A stretch of DNA of 64,000 nucleotides, from NCBI GenBank assembly GCA_947462335.1, contig OX381716.1:4460438-4524437 (forward strand), given 5' to 3'. Positions 50,923 through 62,922 of this stretch are shown here, one piece after another. Every line of letters starts with the position of its first letter. The stretch's first letter is position 1. Made by a program: the position numbers and the translations under genes. The notes beneath the pieces were generated by a model. It searched no databases, was not told the DNA's origin, and saw only the letters and a list, made by a program, of their open reading frames with translations. The stretch is from Harmothoe impar (Eukaryota > Annelida > Polychaeta > Phyllodocida > Polynoidae).

Positions 50923-52635
50923 AATAGTGGCAAAGGCAGAGTATACAATGTCTATTGACCAGAAGGTGTTTTGAAGTAGGATCTAGATAAAAGGATTATC
51001 TTATCTGTTATAGTGTAGACCTTCTATCGGTAGTATATATTATTATGATGATACCATGGCCTGTATGGGTTGTCATTGTTTTGTCTATTACTGCATGGTC
51101 AGTACCAGACCACCTACCCCCCATTACATTCAAGGGAAGGTCTATAACTTTCCTCCTGAGAGGGGTATTTTGGGGTCAGGAAGGGGGACAATTAGCCCCC
51201 CCCCACCCCCCCAAAAAAAAAGAAAAAAAAAGTCACATTCAACTTATAGGTGGGGGTTTCTTAATTGTCAATATGATCCCATAGAAGCTACTTTTCTGCC
51301 CCTTAACACGGCAGAGTGGCGAGTTGGCTCATGGCGAGGGTTTTACGGTAGTTTTTCTTGTTATTTTTTTGGATATGTTTATAATAACAATCCGCTTTGA
51401 TTCTGATTTGAATGACACTTACAAAAGAGCACCAGTTCTTGTGTCATGGTCAACCAAACAGGTATATAATGCATATGTAATTGTCCAGCAAAGATAATAT
51501 GTCCATGATATGTAAATCAATAGCCAAGTAATTACACCACAATGAATGAAGCAGCAGAGAGCCCCAAGGTATGGACCCTGCACTGGTTACACTCCCGGGG
51601 TCAGAGGTCAAGGACGTACTTGGCAATCTCCAGTGCAGAGGTAATCACAACAAAAACACTTAAATGAAATACCTCTGCCACAGGCCACCTACGGTGTAGT
51701 GTAGTTTGGCGGTCACACTTGATTACAGCCCATCACTCAGAGATGAGTAGAAAAGTCCAAAGTTAGAGGTCTAGTAGAGAGTCAGACACCATGCCACAGG
51801 CCTGCATAATGCCATAGGATTATTTTTCCTGTGGGAAAATGCTGTAGCCATCTGTGTATGGTAAATATCGATGTCTCGGAGATTAGCCCCGAGTTTCACA
51901 CATCCAAATACATGGACTAAGGGTAAAAGGGGACAACATTACACATTAACCAAGGTAGACATGAGCATGAATATGGACAATTTTGGCCTCAATCTGGTGC
52001 CTGGGGCAGAGAGTAACCAGGTGTGAGTGATTGTTGTGGTTATCGGCTCCACAGGAGATTGTACACTTGGGTGTGATCACCTGCCCCGCATATTGGGGAG
52101 TATCCTTCCCCGTAGCTCACCAGTGCTGCATTCAAGCATCATGAACCCCATGATTGGTCAGTATGATGCACCAATGCAGTGCCGGTGCTTGTAAGATTTT
52201 TTCTTTGTAAGATTGTAAGATTTTTATTCAAACAGTAATCACGGTTTTCACTGCGATTTTCAAAAGTTGAAATCAAATATGTACATATGTATATAGACAA
52301 CACATAGATATACAATTAGATTACAATTACTCAGCGGGCACGCATTGGTGCAGCATGACGACAAATGTCACATTTAAGTGACATGCATCCTTAAAGGGGT
52401 AATTAGGATAAACTTGAGGCCTGGGGCGTTTGTAGCATCTAATTCCACTCAGATTGTCCATGTAGGCCAAGTTACCCAACTTCACAGGAGACAGTAGACA
52501 TGTGTTACTTAGACTGTAGGCTATATTACTAAACCTCCCCTCCAGAACTCAAGAATCACACAAGTGTGGAACGTTCGTAAACACTAAACTGTAACATGGC
52601 CACAAGTCATCAGGTTGAGGACAGAACCACTATTC
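50923..52635. other. No gene seen
   Basis: TGATGCA words at 52115-52190 and 52340-52385. Otherwise unassigned. Confidence 0.4.
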
Positions 52636-52815
52636 TAGTACGCCCTAAATGAGCTGTACTTGTACTCACTACCTACACCCTCAGAAAAGTGAGAGTCATT
52701 GTCGCTAAAACTACCCTCATCTGAGAGTCAGGCAGTGCCTGACCCTCAGGTGAGGGTAGTTTTAGCGACAATGACTCTCACTTTTCTGTGTGTGTAGGGC
52801 GTACTAGTGTAAGAG
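52636..52815. mobile_element. Foldback MITE
   Basis: Ends 'tctagtacgcccta' and 'tagggcgtactagt'. Inner arms 'cagaaaagtgagagtcattg' and 'tcgctaaaactaccctca' are perfect inverses, with axis near 52736. Confidence 0.85.
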
Positions 52816-53975
52816 CCTGGCCACCAGGATCAGTGTATCTAAGCATGTATATAAGATTTCTCTCTGATATATTATATACCATGTATGGCACCATCGGAAA
52901 GAGGACATTCCAATCTATAGACTAGCCGATTTACAAACTATAATGATTTGTATTCATTTAGATTTAATGCATTCAAGTTGCCGCACTCATAAAACCCTCT
53001 CACAAAGACCCGATGAGATGAGTTGCAAAGGAAAATCTCTTTGATTGATTGGTTATTTGATAGTGTAGAACCAATATCTGTCTAATCAAGCCATTATCAG
53101 TTCTGTTTTTCCATACGAAGAATTCCCACCCTTCTAGTATTTCAAATGATAACAATTCGGAGAGCTGATTTGGTTTGCCTTATGCCCTTTGGCGATACCC
53201 TGAAAATTAAATTATTTTTTTTCAAAGATTATGGTTGGGTGATATGTTTTTTGTATGGCCTAATGTCAGTGGGGAGACACACATGACACAGTGACCCTGT
53301 AAGGACGGCATCATGCCTCACGGTATTAACCCATTGGTGCATCATCCCGACCATACAGGCGTGTATCAGCCCTGTAGGGTCAGCGGGATACACAAATGCA
53401 GCTCTAACCAGCTACTCATCAGTGTTTTAATTTTTTAGAAATACAAGACTTCCTATGCTTTAGCATTGAAGGGCCGTAATTGAATACAATGTGGCTGTAT
53501 TTAATGGGCTAGGAGTGGGGGCATATCCCACTCAGCCTGTGGCTTCATGGGATATGGCCCCAGCCCCCACTCGTGAAATACAACAGAGATGGTATCAATG
53601 GGCGTTGGCATTTGTCTATGTATTCGTACATTATGACGACAAGACGACATATCACATTAAAACACTATGCAGTCCTTAAAGGGCTTAAAGGGCTTAAAGG
53701 ATCGACCTCAGAGCAGGAGCTTGTAATCAGATAATCTGCCGCGGGTCAACACCTGATATGCGAAAACCCAACTTTCGGTTTGTTTTCTAGAGAAATAACG
53801 ACAATTGGTGTCATGTACCAGGATGTGGTAGTACGACATATCTAGTAGAATATTCAGTGCAGCCAAACTTAGGTTATAATTAGTGTAGTCAAACATCTAC
53901 AACATATCTAACTTATGCCACTACTCATCTCTCTGCTTGCTCCTTGATTGGTTTGTACGTAGTAGTTGAACCACT
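52816..53975. other. No gene seen
   Basis: TGATGCA-family words at 53300-53440. A small palindrome 'tgggggcatatccc..gggatatggcccca' near 53516-53566. Confidence 0.45.
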
Positions 53976-54085
53976 GCCAGACCCCTGTACTGAGGATAAT
54001 GGCGACAGTCAAGGCTGATCACGAGTCGCAGACGAGTGTGCTCAGCCGTGACTAAGCCAACTTCCTCAGTACAGGGGTCTGGTGT
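53976..54085. repeat. Foldback
   Basis: Arms 'ccagacccctgtactgagga' and its inverse, with inner inverted words 'ggctgatcacgag' and 'tgtgctcagccgtgactaagcc'. Confidence 0.7.
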
Positions 54086-54633
54086 GGTTTAACTGACTTA
54101 TGCCACACACTGTGGTGAGTGTTTTCTCACCTTTTGTACGTCATATACAGTCGGGCCGTTTCATTTGTTCTGACGTCAAAGTGTGGTATAAGTGTTTTAT
54201 ATGCGTCCGTTTACTTTTGTTATTTCTGCCCCGTGTGATATAAACATGAGTAGACCGTGAGGTGGTAACTCAGTCAGCATTGCTTAACGGGGCCCATATG
54301 GGTTTTTACCTGGGTAAGCTGATTTGCCCACCCTGGGTTTTGGTACTTTTGGTCCAGGGCTACCAGTGGGAACCCAGATGGGTGAGCCCAGATTCAAAGT
54401 GCCCAGCCCTAGCCCAGATTTAGCACACACTATAAAAAATTACAATCAATAGTGATTTTTGGAAGGAAATCAGATATCAGTATTTTTCGAAATATTCACA
54501 ATGTATTTTTTAGAAAAAAAAGTTTTCATGGGCTGACAAATCAGGGCCCCCACTGGTAGCCCTGGACAAAAAGGACAATAACCCAGACATTGGTAAGCCC
54601 AGCTGGCCCAAGTAAAACACATATGGGCCCCAG
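54086..54633. other. Nothing recognised
   Basis: Words 'tggtccagggctaccagtggg' (54350) and the inverse (54548) form a weak foldback. No gene. Confidence 0.4.
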
Positions 54634-54728
54634 AGTCCAGTGCTGGCTGGGAGGGCAGTGACCCGGTGCCTGTAGCCGCCTCGTCCACCCAGCTCCTCAC
54701 CCAGTTCCTGTACACCTCCATGCTGTAG
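54634..54728 (+). CDS. Putative terminal coding exon E
   Basis: After GGGCCCCAG at 54633 the frame that needs one upstream base reads ..GWEGSDPVPVAASSTQLL.. and ends at TAG (54726-54728). The GC content and codon mix differ from the surroundings. An 83-codon ORF on the minus strand covers the same DNA and is an alternative. No poly(A) signal was found nearby. Product unknown. Confidence 0.3.
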
Positions 54729-54913
54729 CATACAGCCCGGGTAGTGTCTAATTAAGCCGCCTTATTGGGTCATTCTGCTGGTGCTAAATTCCAATCAGGG
54801 TGACAGCTGTCCTCCTGGGGGCCGCTACATAATGTAATGGCATTCTGGTGTGAACGACATGCGACATTTTGTACAACATAGGACATAACTGAGATACACA
54901 GATCTCATACAGT

Positions 54914-55330
54914 CCCTATGACGTCACTGTGGTCCACAGCTACCTGTGACGTCACACACAGCCCCTGTGACGTCACTGTGGTACACACAGCCGCCTGTGA
55001 CGTCACACACAGCCCCTGTGACGTCACTGTGGTGCACACAGCCGCCTGTGACGTCACACACAACCCCTGTGACGTCACTGTGGTGCACACAGCCGCCTGT
55101 GACGTCACACACAGCCCCTGTGACGTCACTGTGGTGTACACAGCCGCCTGTGACGTCACACACAGCCCCTGTGACGTCACTGTAGTGCACACAGCCCCCA
55201 GTGACGTCACATGATGCACACAGCCCCCTGTGATGTCACTGTAGTGCACACAGCCGCCTGTGACGTCACACACAGCCGCCTGTGACGTCACACACAGCCG
55301 CCTGTGACATCACGATCTTACAGGATGCCC
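54914..55330 (+). repeat. Minisatellite of CRE-like TGACGTCA palindromes
   Basis: Unit of about 52 bp: 'tgtgacgtcactgtggtgcacacagccgcctgtgacgtcacacacagcccc'. Each unit has two TGACGTCA octamers, about 15 octamers in all. Long ORFs on both strands are artefacts. Confidence 0.92.
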
Positions 55331-55429
55331 CTGTCACGTCACAGTGGTGCATGGGTAAGACAAATACACTTATACAGCAAGAACTATGAAGCTTTAACCC
55401 TGTGCAGTACCAGCGGTCATGTATCATGG

Positions 55430-57640
55430 AAGTGGGAGTTGTGTAAGGGCCCCCCGGTGTCGTATTGTAGAGTGGTATGGTGGGCAGCACCACGGTCTGT
55501 GGGCGGGAGTTGTGTAAGGGCCCCCTGGTGTCGTGTTGTAGAGTGGTATGGTGCCAAGCTCTGAGTGGGAGTTGTGTAAGGGCCCCCTGGTGTCGTGTTG
55601 TAGACTGGTATGGTGGGAGTTGTGTAAGGGCCCCCTGGTGTCGTGTTGTAGAGTGGTATGGTGGGCAGCACCACAGTCTGAGTGGGAGTTGTGTAAGGGC
55701 CCCCTGGTGTCGTGTTGCAGAGTGGTATGGTGGGCAGCACTACGGTCTGAGTGGGAGTTGTGTAAGGGCCCCCTGGTGTCGTGTTGTAGAGTGGTATGGT
55801 GGGCAGCACCACGGTCTGAGTGGGAGTTGTGTAAGGGCCCCCTGGTGTCGTGTTGTAGAGTGGTATGGTGGGCAGCACCACGGTCTGAGTGGGAGTTGTG
55901 TAAGGGCCCCCTGGTGTCGTGTTGCAGAGTGGTATGGTGGGCAGCCCCAAGGTCTGTGGGCGGGAGTTGTGTAAGGGCCCTCTGGTGTTGTAAGGGCCCC
56001 CTGGTGTCGTGTTGTAGAGTGGTATGGTGGGCAGCACCACGGTCTATGGGTGGGAGTTGTGTAAGGGCCCCCTGGTGTCGTGTTGTAGAGTGGTATGGTG
56101 GGCAGCACCACGGTCTGAGTGGGAGTTGTGTAAGGGCCCCCTGGTGTCGTGTTGTAGAGTGGTATGGTGGGTCTGAGTAGGAGTTGTGTAAGGGCCCCCT
56201 GGTGTCGTGTTGTAGAGTGGTATGGTGGGCAGCACCACGGTCTGAGTAGGAGTTGTGTAAGGGCCCCCTGGTGTCGTGTTGCAGAGTGGTATGGTGGGCA
56301 GCACCAAGGTCTAAGTGGGAGTTGTGTAAGGGCCCCCTGGTGTCGTGTTGCAGAGTGGTATGGTGGGCAGCACCACGGTCTGAGTAGGAGTTGTGTAAGG
56401 GCCCCCTGGTGTCGTGTTGCAGAGTGGTATGGTGGGCAGCACCAAGTTCTGAGTGGGAGTTGTGTAAGGGCCCCCTGGTGTCGTGTTGCAGAGTGGTATG
56501 GTGGGCAGCACCAAGTTCTGAGTGGGAGTTGTGTAAGGGCCCCCTGGTGTCGTGTTGTAGAGTGGTATGGTGGGCAGCACCACGGTCTGAGTGGGAGTTG
56601 TGTAAGGGCCCCCTGGTGTCGTGTTGTAGAGTGGTATGGTGGGCAGCACCACGGTCTGAGTGGGAGTTGTGTAAGGGCCCCCTGGTGTCGTGTTGCAGAG
56701 TGGTATGGTGGGCAGCACCACGGTCTGAGTGGGAGTTGTGTAAGGGCTCCCTGGTGTCGTGTTGTAGAGTGGTATGGTGGGCAGCACCACGGTCTGAGTG
56801 GGAGTTGTGTAAGGGCCCCCTGGTGTCGTGTTGCAGAGTGGTATGGTGGGCAGCACCACGGTCTGAGTGGGAGTTGTGTAAGGGCCCCCTGGTGTCGTGT
56901 TGCAGAGTGGTATGGTGGGCAGCACCAAGGTTTGAGTGGGAGTTGTGTAAGGGCCCCCTGGTGTCGTGTTGCAGAGTGGTATGGTGGGCAGCACCAAGGT
57001 CTGAGTGGGAGTTGTGTAAGGGCCCCCTGGTGTCGTGTTGCAGAGTGGTATGGTGGGAGTTGTGTAAGGACCCCCTGGTGTCGTGTTGTAGAGTGGTATG
57101 GTGGGAGTTGTGTAAGGGCCCCCTGGTGTCGTGTTGCAGAGTGGTATGGTGGGCAGCACCACGGTCTGAGTGGGAGTTGTGTAAGGGCCCCCTGGTGTCG
57201 TGTTGTAGAGTGGTATGGTGGGCAGCACCACGGTCTGAGTGGGAGTTGTGTAAGGGCCCCCTGGTGTCGTGTTGCAGAGTGGTATGGTGGGCAGCACCAC
57301 GGTCTGAGTGGGAGTTGTGTAAGGGCCCCCTGGTGTCGTGTTGCAGAGTGGTATGGTGGGCAGCACCACGGTCTGAGTGGGAGTTGTGTAAGGGCCCCCT
57401 GGTGTCATGTTGCAGAGTGGTATGGTGGGTCTGAGTGGGAGTTGTGTAAGGGCCCCCTGGTGTCGTGTTGCAGAGTGGTATGGTGGGCAGCACCACGGTC
57501 TGAGTGGGAGTTGTGTAAGGGCCCCCTGGTGTCGTGTTGTGAGTGGTATGGTGGGCAGCACCACGGTCTGAGTGGGAGTTGTGTAAGGGCCCCCTGGTGT
57601 CGTGTTGTAGAGTGGTATGGTGGGCAGCACCATAAGCAGA
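55430..57640 (+). repeat. Minisatellite, 69-bp unit, about 32 copies
   Basis: Unit 'gagtgggagttgtgtaagggccccctggtgtcgtgttg(t/c)agagtggtatggtgggcagcaccacggtct'. Sixty-nine is a multiple of three and the unit lacks stops in several frames, hence ORFs up to 748 codons (minus) and 498 codons (plus). Shorter units lacking the 'gcagcaccacggtctgag' part are interspersed. Confidence 0.93.
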
Positions 57641-57719
57641 ACGCGTTAATGAGCTGTTAATTACTGGCACCGGCCTGGTTCTGCACTCACCGACCTAGAA
57701 CCTCCATGATACACCACCC

Positions 57720-60060
57720 TCAACCCTTTAAGGACTGCATAGTGCATTAATGCATCATGGCTTGGTCGGCATGAATGCAGCCCTGTCGAGTAACTCGCCA
57801 GGGCTGCATTCAAGCATCATGCCGACCCTACAGGGTTGAGACACTCCGGGTTGGTATGATACACCAATGCAGCACAGGCGAGTTATTCGCCGGGGCTGTC
57901 TTAAAGCATCTTGACAACAAATGTCATAATTTAGCGACCTCAGTCTTTAAAGGGTTTAAGGTACTCTCTCACTGCTAGAACCTTCATTGTACATGACCCC
58001 CACCCTTAACGCTTTGGAGATTTTTTCTTCTTTTTGTAAAATATTCAGTGCTAGAACATGATCACTGCACCCACCCACATGAGGGTCAGGCGTTACTGGA
58101 CTCACCCAAAGAGCTCGAGAGTCTAGCCATGCTAGATCCTCATGCCAGAGTCTGGCAATGCTGGACTCTGGACAGAATTATGATATCTTTAGAAGTAAAT
58201 GCTGGAGAGCCCCTCAAAGTTGCAAGCCGTCCCTTGAGTATAGCCAGGACCCTGTGACATCTCACAGCAGTAAGTTTGTATATTGTGGGTGAGTTATCAG
58301 CCAATATCCCGCCATGTTTGTTTCCTTACACCCCTTATACTGGTCTGTCCACATCGAAGGGCACTCCAGATAATATCTCTGTTTCTCATCACCAAGCCAT
58401 GGGAAATATGACAAGGGTGCTTTTGTTGTTGTTGTTTGTTAGGGCTCAATGGGTAGGGAAATCTAGGGTCTCTGCAACTTAATTCATGTTTTAGTAATTA
58501 TGAGATAAATGATCTATGCAAGGTGTGAATATGGATGGTTTCACTATCCTATCGTATTTGCAGCACTGTAAGCTTTAATTTGGTATAAAATATGTTCATA
58601 TTTGTCCATTTCTATTATGTTTTTCCATTAGAATTTGCAACAACAAAAATCTTCAAAACACGATTTTAGTGAGGCGCGGGTTGATGAGAAACAATGCTAT
58701 TATTTGGAGATGTCTGAGCTATATAACACCCCCCCCCCTCCCAACACATGTCACACCCAGGCAGCTACCACAGTGACAGGTCCCCTTCCCCAGCTTAGCT
58801 CTCTGAGGACGGCATGTCGCTAAAACATTACATTTGTCGGCATGATGCACCAATGCAGCCCCCTTAAGTAACTCGCATGAGTTGCATTGTTGCATCATGC
58901 CGACCCCCCAGGAGTGTATCCACCCTGTAGGGTCTGGGGAACTGAGTGGTTTAATTCAACATGCCCTCTGGTCTGAATGATGAATGCATGCAGCACTGGC
59001 AAGTAACTCGCCAGTGCTGCATCCATGCATCCCAGTTGATCCATCCCTAAAGGGTCAACTTATGGAGGAGTACTGTACCAGCGAGTTACTCGCCAGGATC
59101 GATTAGTAGGGCCCCAGATGGGTAAATTCGACAAGGCGACAAGCCCCTGTTTTAAGCCTTATGGACAAGGGACAAGGGCATGCTTGGGGTTGGTGACAAG
59201 GGACAAATCTTCTTTAAACTGACAAGGGACAAACCCCATATCTTAGGATCGACAAGGGATATCGGCATTTCTTAGGATCGACAAGGGACACATGTCATCT
59301 GCCCCCATATTTGGCCCTATTAGAGCCTCAGGAGGACAAACTGGGGGTCTTGCTTCAGCATTAAGGCGGTATGCGGTCCTTAAAGGGTTAAGTAGTAAAC
59401 TTGGGGCATTCAGGGAGGGTGCTGAGGCCTGAAATAGCACTCAATGGGCTGTAAGTGGTGTCAGGTGGATGGGGGGGGGGGGGAGAGGTGACAAAACTCT
59501 CCTCCCTTAAACCCGATAACCCTTTATGGGCGGCATGTCATTTAACCCTTTAAGGACAGCATCATCCATTCATGCATTATGTCCTTGGTCGTCATGATGC
59601 ATGAGTGCAGCCCTAGCAAGTAACTCGCCAGTACTGCTGCATTCAAGCATCATGCTGACCCCATGGGGTTGAGACTCTGCCGGAGGGTCGGCATGATGCA
59701 CCTATGCAGCACCGACGAGTTACTGCATTGGTGCATCATGACAACAAAATGTCATCTTTTAGTGACATCCATCCTGCTCAATTCTAATTCTCAAGTCTTC
59801 ATAATGCATGAATACAGACCTAGTCAGTGCAGATTCATGCATCATGCCGACCCTTTGGGACTGTACCAACCCCATAGGATCTGCATGATGCTTGAACGTA
59901 GCACTGGCATGGATAGTGGCGACAAAAGGGCATATCATGGTAAAGCACTATGCAGCCCTTACAGGGTTAAAGCCCCCTGCAGCCCTTACAGGGTTAAAGC
60001 ACCATGCTGCCCTTACAGGGTTAAAGCACTATGTGGTCCTTAAAGAGTTAAATAGAACGG
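57720..60060. repeat. Dense cluster of TGATGCA palindromic family
   Basis: At least eight copies of 'tgatgca(c/t)(g/c)aatgcagc..ggcgagttactcgcc..gctgcattcatgcatcatgccgaccc' with 'cctttaaggac' or 'ccttaaagggtta' ends (57725-57960, 58800-59080, 59540-59900 and 59940-60050). Between them, 58000-58780 and 59110-59520 hold 'gacaagggacaa' short repeats and no gene. Confidence 0.7.
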
Positions 60061-60184
60061 TGTCATAGGGTTGAGTACAAGGCGTCACCATGGTGATACG
60101 CCCTATTAGTGACTGAGGGGTGGGGGTCCTGGGGGATCAGGCCATGCCTGGGGTCGGGTGTGAGGGGAGGGGGGGGGGCAATCT

Positions 60185-60420
60185 ACCATGTATAGCGATG
60201 ACTCTGGTTTCTCCGTGTGGGCGGCCATGTTAGTTCTGAGCTCGCAATTTATCGTGAGACTAAGGCAGTGACCAGACACTCACACACCATAGCTTCCGGG
60301 TAACAAGTTGGAATACGAGAGCAGAACCAAGGTCTCACAAGATTGCTGGTGTCAGTGTATACAGAGTGGCTGCGGGTACAAGTCCGATCCCGGTAGAGGC
60401 CTATAGGAGAACCACTGCAG
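60185..60420 (+). repeat. Dispersed repeat family D, longest copy
   Basis: Collinear with 39690-39900 over about 210 bp. Confidence 0.75.
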
Positions 60421-61003
60421 CACAGCTCAAAAAAGCGGTGGCGGTGACTTTCCATCAGATCCTGAAAAGGGGAGTGGTCAGATGTAAACAAGGCCCTGAG
60501 CAGTTAAAATCATTTTATTAAATTGAGCAAGTTTTCTTGTGAAAAGGAATGAATAAAATTGTATTTGAATAAAATTCAGGGAAACCTAAACCTGTAATAG
60601 CTCATCAAATCTCCCAACCTCTGAAAAGTAGGGCGCTAAAATTTCCCAACCCGAGAGGGGCGGTAGGGCGGCATTTGTAGTCTACCCTCAAAGACGCAGT
60701 GACCCCCTTGGGGTTGGTGTGTTGGTATGCATGTCGGTGGGGGTGGGGGGGGGGGGGCAAGAATGGTCAATTTCCACAAAATGGGACAGATGCGATCTGC
60801 GCCAGGTATATTGTCATTCCTCACTTTGTTAAACTCCTTAAATAGTTAGTGTAGGTACACAGTAGATTCTACTGTAGAATTATTTACAGCAGAATCTACT
60901 GTAGATTTACAGTAGATTATATTGTTTACCGACAACAAACTGTACACCTACAGTAGAATCTACTGTACACCTGCAAAATTGGCAACCACATTTTTACAGT
61001 GTA
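60421..61003. other. No gene seen
   Basis: A cluster of 'acagtagattctactgta' palindromes at 60855-60970 resembles the 25.8 kb array. Confidence 0.5.
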
Positions 61004-61298
61004 CCATAAAACCCCACCTTTGAAGTCCCAGTGCCCCTATATATAGCGCCGACTCCACTCCGACTGCCACTGGAGGGGTACCGAGACCTGCGGGTTTAAG
61101 ACGACCTCGCCTTCAAGACGACCCCCTAGTTTGAGAAAAAAAATCGTCTTCTAGGAAAAAACCTTTAAAATTGATTTCTCTTTGAGCTATTGTATTTAAA
61201 CCCCACCTTTAAGACGACCCCCCAACTTTTGGGAAAAATCCGTCTTGTATGAAAAATAAATCACAAATAAAATCCGTCTTAAAGGCTGGGTTTTACGG
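61004..61298. mobile_element. MITE with CCATAAAACCCC / GGGTTTTACGG ends
   Basis: TA-flanked inverted ends. Inner words 'ttaaaccccacctttaagacgac' and 'cgtcttaaaggctggg' are inverted. Related ends at 25307-25512. Confidence 0.7.
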
Positions 61299-61571
61299 TA
61301 GGTGCTGTAATCTCTCGTGTAGAAGCTGTGGCTAATATGCGAGTTTTTAGGTGTATACATACTAAAGTCTCTAAAGTCCCCATATACATAAATATCACCT
61401 ACAAACCTAGCTAGAAAAGTAAATACAATCTAGAAAATCCTGCATTCATATATAGACCATTTGAAAGATAATTATCCTGTGAATCTCCAGATATGAAATG
61501 TTTGCAAGCAAAGCCATTATCGACAATGTTATGTGGATTCTGCTAATACCAACGTAAGCACCACTTTATCA
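61299..61571. other. Nothing recognised
   Basis: AT-rich spacer. Confidence 0.4.
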
Positions 61572-61910
61572 GGCCACTCAAAAAAAGCTGTTTCTTTATT
61601 TTATTTTTTTAATTTTTTACATTTTTGATGAAAAAAAAAGAGTTAAAATTGGAAAAATATCGGCAAATTTGGTATCAAATTGAAGCTAGTGTTGTCAGTA
61701 ATGCGGTCAGCTAGGTACAACTTGCATTATAACAACTTTCGCTTGTCAATAAAGTCTGAATTATTGATAGGTAAAAATTGATCGCGAAAAGTCCAAATTT
61801 CCATATGTATTTAAGCCTGATAGAAAAAAAATTAATTCAATTTAAAAAAACGCCCTCTTCATATTTTTCACTGCTTGGTGATGAGATACAACTTTCTTTT
61901 TTGAGTAGCC
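61572..61910. mobile_element. MITE family E (GGCCACTCAAAAA ends)
   Basis: Ends GGCCACTCAAAAA and TTTTTTGAGTAGCC are inverted. Shares 'atatcggcaaatttggtatcaaattgaagct' words with 35560-35760 and 62171-62420. Confidence 0.65.
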
Positions 61911-62458
61911 TTATGAACTAGTCCGCCTTCCTGACTGCCTGGGTCTAAAGGCTACACTGGAGGGCCCTTCTCTTCACACGTCACCAGGGACGTACCTACG
62001 TCATTATGTCATTGACCCTGTCACAGCCTCTTGTGAAACATTTTGTCAAACCACTTTAAATATGGCGGCCGGCTGTGGTGCTCGATATGTAAGATAAACA
62101 CGCGGCACTTGGTGGAGACCTGGCCGCATTCCTGGAGATAACCCTACAGGGGCCCGATCCCTTACAGTTAGGCCACTCAAAAACAAAAGTTGTTTCTCAT
62201 CACCGTGCGCGTCATGAAAATCGTGATTTGGGGAAAACTACTTTTTTTTTTAGATTTGTGATGAATTTGATATCAAATTAAAGCTTAGACTGTCAGTAAT
62301 GCAGTGAGCTAGGAATAACTTGCATTATAACAAACTTTGAAGATCAATATACTCTTAACTACTAAAATGTGAAAATCGTGTGAGAAAAGTCTCAGCTTTC
62401 CTCCAATGTTAGGCCCCGGTAAAAATAAAGATAAAAAATCGAAAGAAAAAACAGCCTA

Positions 62459-62675
62459 GTGTAGGGGCTTAGTAGTCCCCGCACCTGAGAGGTAGGCCCG
62501 CAGGGGTGGCCCGCTCAGGTAGTCACTGCGCCCCTCCCATACAGATCCAGTAATGTGAGACAAGGTCTATCTGATAGGACATGGGGATGTAGCTCAGTGG
62601 TAGAGCAATCGCTTGGCAGGTCGAAGGCCCCGGGTTCCAAAAAGGTCATTTGCGGAGAAACCGTGTCCCTCACAC
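62459..62675 (+). repeat. tRNA-Ala-bearing TIR repeat, copy 2
   Basis: Starts GTGTAGGGG and ends GTGTCCCTCACAC. The tRNA-like part (62583 on) is broken after the B-box start ('cgggttcc' then 'aaaaagg'), so it lacks the T-arm and 3' acceptor strand. Confidence 0.7.
62583..62638 (+). pseudogene. Truncated tRNA-Ala-like sequence
   Basis: GGGGATGTAGCTCAGTGGTA head. The anticodon region is altered ('cttggcaggtcg') and the 3' end is missing. Confidence 0.7.
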
Positions 62676-62922
62676 TGGCGGAGACACCGAGCACACTCGG
62701 GTGAAAATGTTGAGAAGTCGGCAGGAAGCATTCCAACTTGCTAGGGTTTGGTGACCTTGGAAACAGGGTCAGCCCCCAGAGATCCTAGGAATGGGATCTT
62801 AACGCAGCTGGGAGCAACCGAGTCCTGGTACGGGTAGTTGGTTACGCAGTTAGAGACTTGGTTCCAACTATGATTGGCTGAATCGATATGGTGAAGGATT
62901 ACGCTGAAGCTGAGAGGGTGTA
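62676..62922. other. Spacer between the two tRNA repeats
   Basis: Contains a second 'ggcggagacaccgagcacactcggg' word with a small hairpin. Nothing else recognised. Confidence 0.4.

Noticed and set aside
54905..55291. ORFs with repeated AVCDVTGGC-type words
   Set aside because: By-product of the TGACGTCA minisatellite.
55417..57670. 748-codon minus ORF and 498-codon plus ORF of 23-residue repeats
   Set aside because: Same 69-bp minisatellite read in different frames on both strands. No start or promoter context.
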